This document shows, in pieces, positions 7,715 through 12,075 of a DNA stretch of 12,075 nucleotides. The number at the start of each line of letters is the position of its first letter. Within the stretch, counting starts at the first letter, position 1. A program made the translations under genes and the position numbers. The notes under the pieces were generated by a model, which was given only the letters and a program-made list of their open reading frames with translations, was not told the DNA's origin and made no database searches. The stretch is from an uncultured Burkholderiales bacterium (GTDB taxonomy: Bacteria; Pseudomonadota; Gammaproteobacteria; Burkholderiales; Burkholderiaceae_E). The stretch covers positions 1-12,075 of the forward strand of contig CAIKZV010000182.1 in NCBI GenBank assembly GCA_903831925.1, given 5' to 3'.

Positions 7715-7721
7715 GTTCTGA
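7705..7721. other. 6-base inverted repeat across the convergent stop codons
   Basis: TCAGAA (7705-7710), five bases, then TTCTGA (7716-7721) form a perfect dyad. It contains the TGA of the - strand gene and the TAG of the + strand gene, which overlap tail to tail by 10 bases (7705-7714). The stem is short and AT-rich, with no U-tract, so it is at best a weak bidirectional stop. Confidence 0.4.
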
Positions 7722-8988
7722 TCGCCCGGGTGACGCGATAGTCGTCATCGACGCCCCAGATCAGGCGCCACTTGTCGAAAGTGGTACACGGGTGCGAGAC
7801 GCCGAATCCGATCAGGTCACCCACCGCAATCTCATCGGCCGGGTCGACCTTCAGATAGCCGTGCTGGTCATTATGAGCAAAGACCTGCCAATGCATCGGT
7901 GCGGCCCGGGGCGCTGAGTCGCCACGGCGCAACCAGTAACGGGCCAGTGGCAGGTCGGCATCGGTCCCGACATCGCGGCGCCCGAGGGTCACGATCGCGC
8001 GGTCGGGGTCGGGCCGCGACTGCACCGCCGCCCAGACCTCGAGTGCGCCGCGAAGCCCCGGCTCACCGACGCTGGCATAGAGACCCCGCTCGACGATCGA
8101 GGCCGCAAAGCGACGATACATGCCGTCGTCGTGCGTCAGATAGCAGCCGCTGCGCAGCACCCGTCTGACCGGTCGCAACAAGGCGGGCTGCAGGGCTTTG
8201 GCCATCAGATCATAGGCCGACGAGCCACCCGCCGAGATCAGCACTTCATCGACATCGAACAGGCCCTCGCGCTCGCAGGCCTGCGCCAGCTCGCCAAGCC
8301 GGGTCATCCACTGGCCCACCAATTGCGCGTCGCGCACCGAGTCGCCAGTGATATTCAGGCCTTCATAGGCTTCGACGCCGGCCAGTCTCAGACAGGGGCT
8401 GGTCGCGACCGCCCGCGCCAGGCCGAGCGCCTGCTCATCGTCGCGACAACCGGTGCGCCCGCCAGTGATTCCGAGTTCGACCAGCAGCTCAAGACGCGGG
8501 CCGCCCTGCGCACCGCGCACCAGAATGTCGAGCTGCGCCATCGAGTCGACCAGCGTGATGAATCGAACACCGGGATGCGCGGCGGCAAGCGCGCTCCAGC
8601 GCCGGACATCGGCCACCGTCGCGATCTGGTTGGCCATCAGCACCCGCAGGGCGCCGGCCTCGACCGCAATGCGCCCCTGATGGACGTTGGCAACGGTGAT
8701 GCCCCAGGCACCCGCCCGCAGCTGCTCATCGAAGAGCTGGGGCGCGAGGCTGGTCTTGCCGTGCGGGGACAGGCTCAGGCCCGACTCAGCCACGAAACGC
8801 GCAAACCACCGTGCGTTGTGCTGAAGGGCCGATTCGCGCAGCACCGCCACCGGCATCGGCAGATCGCCACGCAAGAGTTGCAGACCGGCGGCGCTGGCCT
8901 GCTCGACACGGAAGGGTGATCGCTCGGGCGGAAAACCCTTGAAGCTGGCGTCGAGCGTCTCGGCAAGAACCTGTCTGATTGTCGGCAT
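7705..8988 (-). CDS. Fold-type III PLP enzyme of the D-serine/D-threonine dehydratase ('amino acid deaminase') family
   Basis: Probable cytoplasmic D-amino-acid (or hydroxy-amino-acid) dehydratase/deaminase with an alanine-racemase-like barrel, 427 residues. The PLP lysine is Lys78 in SPHGKTSLAP. RSGCYLTHDDGMY (279-291) and LISAGGSS (250-257) fit the phosphate and cofactor side. The C-terminal domain has GFGVSHPCTTFDKW (395-407), where His399 and Cys401 match the divalent-metal ligands of D-serine dehydratase and D-threo-3-hydroxyaspartate dehydratase. The start was placed at ATG 8988 (MPTIRQVLAE), where family-like sequence begins; a further in-frame ATG at 9042 would add 18 unlikely residues. 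No strong ribosome binding site is seen. It lies 66 bases downstream of the BLUF gene in the same orientation and converges with the hydrolase gene. D-threonine aldolase is the main alternative, but the HPC...FDKW tail and the length favour the deaminase branch. Confidence 0.88.
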   Translation of the reverse strand: MPTIRQVLAETLDASFKGFPPERSPFRVEQASAAGLQLLRGDLPMPVAVLRESALQHNARWFARFVAESGLSLSPHGKTSLAPQLFDEQLRAGAWGITVANVHQGRIAVEAGALRVLMANQIATVADVRRWSALAAAHPGVRFITLVDSMAQLDILVRGAQGGPRLELLVELGITGGRTGCRDDEQALGLARAVATSPCLRLAGVEAYEGLNITGDSVRDAQLVGQWMTRLGELAQACEREGLFDVDEVLISAGGSSAYDLMAKALQPALLRPVRRVLRSGCYLTHDDGMYRRFAASIVERGLYASVGEPGLRGALEVWAAVQSRPDPDRAIVTLGRRDVGTDADLPLARYWLRRGDSAPRAAPMHWQVFAHNDQHGYLKVDPADEIAVGDLIGFGVSHPCTTFDKWRLIWGVDDDYRVTRAIRTYF

Positions 8989-9006
8989 AGCGGCAATTAT
9001 CCCGCA

Positions 9007-9040
9007 GCCTGTGGCCGATCTGCCCGAGCACCGGCCAGGC
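9007..9040 (-). promoter_or_regulatory. Hairpin between the BLUF and deaminase genes
   Basis: GCC(9007-9009), a two-base bulge, and TGGCCG(9012-9017) can pair with CGGCCA(9032-9037) and GGC(9038-9040). Inside the loop TGC(9021-9023) pairs with GCA(9028-9030) around a CCGA loop. The result is a long GC-rich stem-loop ending 18 bases before the deaminase start. No U-tract follows on the - strand. It could attenuate, partly terminate or protect the message between the two genes. Function is inference. Confidence 0.4.
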
Positions 9041-9054
9041 AACGTCAGGCGACG

Positions 9055-9492
9055 TCAGTCCCGTGCGAGCGCTTCCGACAGATCGGCACCGACGGTCATG
9101 AAATCGATCAGCAGCGATTCGGCGGCGGTGCCGTCAAGCGAGTAGGGATCGAAGCGTGAACCGGCCATTCGCCGGCCGAATACCGCCCGATGCGCAGCAT
9201 CAGCCGGTGCGAACGCCATGTTCCAGGAGGGAAAGAGCCTTGAGTCGATCCTGCCGAATTTGAGCAGCATCAGATCGCAATGGCGCGGATCATTCACCAG
9301 CAGGGAATAAAGCGAACTCAACTCGCGCTGCGAGCCTTCGATCGCCTGCAGGAAATATTTGCTGTCGAACACCAGCATCCCGGTGACACCCCGCAGCCCG
9401 TTTCGCAGTCGGGCTTGCGACAACAGCAGGTTGATTCCGGCAGGGTCGAGGGGTTTGGCGACTGAACTGGCGTAAATCAGACGTGAGAGCAT
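9055..9492 (-). CDS. Short BLUF-domain blue-light photoreceptor
   Basis: FAD-binding blue-light sensor, 145 residues, the size of PixD/BlrB-type stand-alone BLUF proteins. The ATG at 9492 has AAGGA seven bases upstream; the open frame reaches 9618 but the BLUF fold begins at MLSRLIYAS. The key photocycle residues are all present: Tyr7 (RLIYAS), Asn31 (RNGLRGVTGML), Gln49 (YFLQAIEG), Trp90 and Met92 (SWNMAF). Each differs by exactly 14 from AppA Tyr21, Asn45, Gln63, Trp104 and Met106, which makes the assignment firm. About 50 residues follow the domain (94-145), probably the capping helices, with no recognised output domain. Such proteins usually signal through a protein partner. The next gene in the same direction is the PLP deaminase and the divergent gene is dadA, so a link between light and amino-acid catabolism is possible but unproven. 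Confidence 0.93.
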   Translation of the reverse strand: MLSRLIYASSVAKPLDPAGINLLLSQARLRNGLRGVTGMLVFDSKYFLQAIEGSQRELSSLYSLLVNDPRHCDLMLLKFGRIDSRLFPSWNMAFAPADAAHRAVFGRRMAGSRFDPYSLDGTAAESLLIDFMTVGADLSEALARD

Positions 9493-9731
9493 CGGGTTGT
9501 CCTTGTTGTCGCCGTTGCTGAGCGCAGTGCAGAAAGGGAACCCTCCCGACGGCGCGCTCGAGATCGCCGATCTGTTTGCAATACTGACACAATTGAACGC
9601 CAGCCACCGACCGGCCATTCACTGTAAACCCTCAGTTCATCGGCCGCGAACCGAAAACAGTGTTATCCGGTACGACACCGGCCGAGCCGCCGAAAACCCT
9701 TCCAGGCAGCACCGATGCAACAAGGAGTGAT
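9493..9731. promoter_or_regulatory. Divergent intergenic region between the BLUF gene and dadA
   Basis: It must hold the promoters for both directions, since both genes start here. Seen directly: AAGGA (9500-9504, - strand) for the BLUF start and AAGGAG (9722-9727) for dadA, with spacing of only four bases. The centre (9574-9600) is the most AT-rich part and contains TTGCAA, CTGACA and CAATTG. Dyads: CACTGT/ACAGTG (9620-9625 and 9657-9662), GTTC/GAAC (9635-9638 and 9648-9651) and CCGGT/ACCGG (9667-9671 and 9677-9681), the last in the probable dadA leader. I could not assign a convincing -35/-10 pair in either direction. Lrp-type control of dadA is known in enteric bacteria, but no clear Lrp site is visible. 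Confidence 0.5.
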
Positions 9732-10997
9732 ATGCGGGTTCTGATCATGGGCAGCGGCGTCATCGGTGTCACCACCGCCTGGTCACTCGCCAGGCTGGGA
9801 CTCGAGGTGACGGTGGTCGACAGGCAGCCGGCCCCCGCCTGCGAGACCAGCTTTGCGAATGCCGGGCAGATTTCACCGGGATATTCATCCCCCTGGGCGG
9901 CACCAGGCATTCCCCTCAAGGCGCTGAAATGGCTCTTTCAGCGCCATGCGCCCCTGGCCATCCGACCCGACGGCACGCTGTTTCAGTTGCGCTGGCTGGC
10001 GATGATGCTGGCCGAGTGCACCCAAGGCCGCTACGCGGTCAACAAGGAAAGAATGCTGCGGCTGGCCGAATACAGCCGCGACTGCCTGATCGGGCTGCGG
10101 GCCGATCTCGAGATCCGTTATGAAGGCCGCCAGCTCGGGACGCTGCAGGTGTTTCGCACCCAGGCGCAGCGACTCGCGATCGAGCGGGATGTCCAGGTAC
10201 TGCGCGCAGCCGGCGTGCCTTTTGAGCTGCTCGAGCCCGGCGAACTGGCCAGCGTAGAGCCGGCGCTGGCCGCCGTCGCCGGCGATCTGACCGGTGGACT
10301 GCGACTGCCCGGCGACGAGACCGGCGACTGCCGGCTTTTCACCGAGCGACTTGCCAAGGCGGCGAGCCTGCTCGGCGTGCGCTTCCTGTATGAGCGCGAC
10401 ATCGGCCGCATCGATGTCGCCGGCGGCCGGATCGTCAGTGTCACGCTCAGCGGCGCCGAGGGAGAGCAGCCGCTGAGCGCCGACCACTATGTGATGGCCG
10501 CCGGCAGCTATTCGCGCGGGCTGCTCGCGCCCCTGGGGCTCGATCTGCCGGTGTATCCGCTGAAGGGTTATTCGCTCACCCTGCCGATCACCGATGCGTC
10601 CCGGGCGCCGGTCTCCACCGTGATGGACGAGACCTACAAGGTCGCGGTGACCCGCTTCGATCAGCGGATCCGCATCGGCGGCATGGCCGAAGTCGCCGGC
10701 TTCGACCTGCGGCTCGATCCGCGTCGCCGGGCGACGCTGGAGCATGTGCTGAGGGGGCTTTTCCCGCTCGCCGCCGATCTGTCGCAGGGCGAGTTCTGGA
10801 CCGGTCTGCGCCCGATGACCCCCGACGGCACCCCGATCGTCGGCCCCACCCGCCTGCCCAATCTGTGGCTCAACACCGGTCATGGAACACTGGGCTGGAC
10901 CATGGCCTGCGGATCGGCAAAGCTGCTGGCCGATCTGATGACCGGCCGCCCAACCGATATCAGCCCGCAGGGCCTGGGGATCGACCGCTATCGCTGA
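9732..10997 (+). CDS. dadA: D-amino-acid dehydrogenase small subunit (DadA)
   Basis: FAD-dependent, membrane-associated enzyme that oxidises D-amino acids, chiefly D-alanine, to 2-oxo acids and ammonia and passes electrons to the respiratory chain. It has 421 residues, close to other DadA proteins. The N-terminal dinucleotide fold is GSGVIG at 7-12, with the acidic end of strand 2 at VVDR (28-31). The long DadA signature follows: ETSFANAGQISPGY, then PWAAPGIPLKALKW and FQRHAPLAIR, near identical to E. coli DadA. Later blocks also match: LPGDETGDC, YPLKGYSLT, DETYKVAVTRFD, RIGGMAE, FWTGLRPMTPDGTP and NTGHGTLGWTMACGS. The start at 9732 follows AAGGAG and gives the canonical MRVLIMGSG; the open frame continues upstream but without family sequence. 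In enteric bacteria and pseudomonads dadA is usually followed by the racemase dadX; here no racemase follows and the next gene is convergent. Confidence 0.97.
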   Translation: MRVLIMGSGVIGVTTAWSLARLGLEVTVVDRQPAPACETSFANAGQISPGYSSPWAAPGIPLKALKWLFQRHAPLAIRPDGTLFQLRWLAMMLAECTQGRYAVNKERMLRLAEYSRDCLIGLRADLEIRYEGRQLGTLQVFRTQAQRLAIERDVQVLRAAGVPFELLEPGELASVEPALAAVAGDLTGGLRLPGDETGDCRLFTERLAKAASLLGVRFLYERDIGRIDVAGGRIVSVTLSGAEGEQPLSADHYVMAAGSYSRGLLAPLGLDLPVYPLKGYSLTLPITDASRAPVSTVMDETYKVAVTRFDQRIRIGGMAEVAGFDLRLDPRRRATLEHVLRGLFPLAADLSQGEFWTGLRPMTPDGTPIVGPTRLPNLWLNTGHGTLGWTMACGSAKLLADLMTGRPTDISPQGLGIDRYR

Positions 10998-11030
10998 ACC
11001 GGCCATACCGGCACTGGTGACGGCTTCGCC

Positions 11031-11061
11031 ATCGCTAGCGCCTGATTCCGGCGCAGGCGAT
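11031..11061. terminator. Probable bidirectional transcription stop hairpin between dadA and the DUF3047 gene
   Basis: Bases 11031-11042 (ATCGCTAGCGCC) pair with 11050-11061 (GGCGCAGGCGAT) around a seven-base loop. This gives ten Watson-Crick pairs, one G-T pair and one A-A mismatch. It lies 33 bases after the dadA stop and touches the first base of the stop codon of the convergent gene. No good U-tract follows in either direction (only ATTT on the + strand), so it may need Rho or act mainly as a 3' stabiliser. Confidence 0.5.
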
Positions 11062-11852
11062 CAGGGATTTCGCGCCAGCATCCTGATATCGCCGTACCAG
11101 GCGCGGACCTGCTGGCGGGTGTTGTCGCTGTCGGTCACGACCGCCACCCCAATCAGGCGACCGGGCGCCACGCCATACGCGCGCTCGAAATCGGCCACGA
11201 TATCGCGCCGGTAGTCGCGCCACTGCCGCACGCCGCCTGCCCCGCTTTCGACAACGATCTTGCGGATACGGGTGGTGTGCGCATTGATGACCAGTGATTC
11301 GGCAGCTCGCCGGTTGTCCCAGACATACATCAGCGTGGCGTAGGGCATGTCCTGTCCGCCCAGCAGTTTGACCCGCTCGAAGAACATCTGCTCCTCGATC
11401 GGCAGCTTGTCGATATCGCCGTCAAAGGCCAGCACCAGCCGCACCGGCGAGTCGTCGACCGAGCGATCGCCGACATCTGCACCGTCGATGGTGGCGTCCA
11501 CACGCCAGCGCCACTCAACAATCGGCCGACTCTGTGGGTCGGCGTCGAGCCGGTACTTCAATCCTGAGATCGATGAGTCGGCAAGCGCCTCGAGCACCTG
11601 TTCCTGACCGAATGAGACCAGCGTGTATTCGGTGGGGCGCTTGGAGATGTGAAACCGCCAGTCGCTCCAGCCATCCGGAGAGGGCACTTTGCTCAGCGTC
11701 GAAAACAGCGCGACCGTCTGGGCAGACGGGGGCTCGACAGCCAGCGACGCCGCCGCGCCGCTCCTCGCTCCCGGTGCCGCGCACGCGGCAAGCGCTGCAC
11801 AGACAGCCAATCCGGACGCAATCCTGATCACCCTTGCCCGTCTCACCCGCAT
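11061..11852 (-). CDS. DUF3047 family lipoprotein of unknown function
   Basis: A 263-residue predicted lipoprotein. The ATG at 11852 has CAGGAG five bases upstream. The basic N terminus (MRVRRARVIR) and hydrophobic stretch 11-23 lead into lipobox LAAC with Cys24; Ala at +2 suggests the outer membrane. An Ala/Pro-rich linker follows to about residue 45. The conserved core then shows WSDWRFHI (62-69), VEWRWRVD (112-119), a DRSVDDSPVRLVLAFDG block (129-145), YATLMYVWDN (171-180), DYRRDIVADFERAYG (213-227) and DSDNT (241-245). These are the hallmarks of DUF3047 as I recall the family; no enzymatic activity is established that I know of. The many Asp and Trp residues suggest a beta-sandwich binding domain, which is speculation. 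It is transcribed towards dadA and appears to be a single-gene unit. Confidence 0.8.
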   Translation of the reverse strand: MRVRRARVIRIASGLAVCAALAACAAPGARSGAAASLAVEPPSAQTVALFSTLSKVPSPDGWSDWRFHISKRPTEYTLVSFGQEQVLEALADSSISGLKYRLDADPQSRPIVEWRWRVDATIDGADVGDRSVDDSPVRLVLAFDGDIDKLPIEEQMFFERVKLLGGQDMPYATLMYVWDNRRAAESLVINAHTTRIRKIVVESGAGGVRQWRDYRRDIVADFERAYGVAPGRLIGVAVVTDSDNTRQQVRAWYGDIRMLARNP

Positions 11853-12075
11853 GTCGACTCCTGATTCACGCCAGCCGACCGCCTGGACGGCGACCCGCAG
11901 ACAACCAGCCCTTTCCTTTCAGTCAGCTTACGCCGGCCTCGCGCTGAGAGGCGAAATACCCCGCTTGCATGCCGGTATTCATGAGACTGCAAACACCCAA
12001 GCGGTCGAAACTGACCAGACACATTTCAGATACATTTAAGACGCACTCCAAGATCGAATACCGGGATGACTTCAA
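11853..12075. promoter_or_regulatory. Upstream region of the DUF3047 gene, AT-richer towards the window edge
   Basis: No convincing gene. A - strand frame is open from the right edge to about 11925 (50 codons) but has no recognisable sequence or coding character. The part from 11981 to 12060 is clearly less GC-rich than the rest of the window. A possible - strand promoter is TTGGAG, 17 bases, TGAAAT (within 12025-12053, read on the - strand), matching consensus only partly. It overlaps the 11-base direct repeats described separately. Confidence 0.35.
12016..12048 (+). repeat. Tandem 11-base direct repeats, possible regulator-binding site
   Basis: CAGACACATTT (12016-12026) is followed directly by CAGATACATTT (12027-12037), 10 of 11 bases identical. 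A third, weaker unit AAGACGCACTC (12038-12048) matches the first at 7 of 11. Head-to-tail repeats with an 11-base period are the usual layout of OmpR/PhoB-family response-regulator sites. The motif itself is not one I recognise. Confidence 0.5.

Noticed and set aside
8131..8919. 262-codon + strand open frame opposite the PLP deaminase gene
   Set aside because: The - strand gene has an intact PLP lysine, metal ligands and family length; the + strand product resembles no family.
9493..9618. Longer N terminus for the BLUF protein starting at 9618
   Set aside because: The 42 extra residues have no family similarity, while ATG 9492 has AAGGA at seven bases and begins the BLUF fold.
9660..9731. 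Longer N terminus for DadA starting at 9660
   Set aside because: DadA proteins begin at the MRVLIMGSG strand, and AAGGAG precedes 9732 directly.
11689..12039. 116-codon + strand open frame over the DUF3047 5' end and upstream region
   Set aside because: It is mostly antisense to the lipoprotein gene and continues into non-coding sequence with no domain or start signal.
11925..12075. 50-codon - strand frame open from the right edge
   Set aside because: Its composition is not protein-like, it contains no recognised motif, and it overlaps the repeat cluster. A truncated gene end cannot be fully excluded without sequence beyond the edge.
1..12075. Mobile element, phage, defence island or CRISPR array
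   Set aside because: No transposase, integrase, terminal repeats, regular repeat-spacer pattern, tRNA junction or compositional break is visible. The genes are ordinary metabolic and transport families.

Overview
The window is a GC-rich, densely coded bacterial chromosomal segment. Gene content and protein style (a close DadA homologue, a dipeptide-type ABC transporter linked to an M20 amidohydrolase, a short BLUF protein, a DUF3047 lipoprotein) suggest a betaproteobacterium, most likely Burkholderiales. That assignment is an inference from gene families, not from a marker gene. I saw no rRNA, tRNA, CRISPR array, insertion sequence or phage gene.

Left part (1-7714, + strand): a peptide-uptake operon. 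It starts with the 3' part of an M20 amidohydrolase (hippurate hydrolase type). Five genes for a Dpp/Opp-type importer follow in the order permease, periplasmic binding protein, permease, ATPase, ATPase, and the unit ends with a predicted lipoprotein of the alpha/beta-hydrolase fold. Spacing is tight (GTGA and ATGA overlaps, gaps of 1-59 bases), so one transcript is likely. The working model is import of a peptide or N-acyl amino acid and its intracellular hydrolysis by the M20 enzyme. The hydrolase carries an unusual Ala/Thr/Ser/Pro-rich insert of about 70 residues before its oxyanion loop.

Middle part (7705-10997): an amino-acid catabolic block. On the - strand a short BLUF blue-light receptor (9492-9055) is followed by a fold-type III PLP enzyme of the D-serine/D-threonine dehydratase ('amino acid deaminase') family (8988-7705). 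On the + strand, divergent from the BLUF gene across a 239-base intergenic region, lies dadA, a D-amino-acid dehydrogenase. The deaminase and hydrolase genes converge and overlap by 10 bases at their 3' ends.

Right part (10998-12075): a strong imperfect hairpin separates dadA from a convergent - strand DUF3047 lipoprotein gene. Upstream of that gene, a 223-base AT-richer region holds tandem 11-base direct repeats (a layout typical of OmpR/PhoB-type regulator sites) bracketed by a 9-base inverted repeat.

Most of the window is ordinary metabolism. The best candidates for something new are the BLUF receptor sharing a probable transcript with a D-amino-acid PLP enzyme opposite dadA, the low-complexity insert in the operon's hydrolase lipoprotein, and the repeat cluster at the right end. 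I do not see a clear multi-gene undescribed system such as a defence island.
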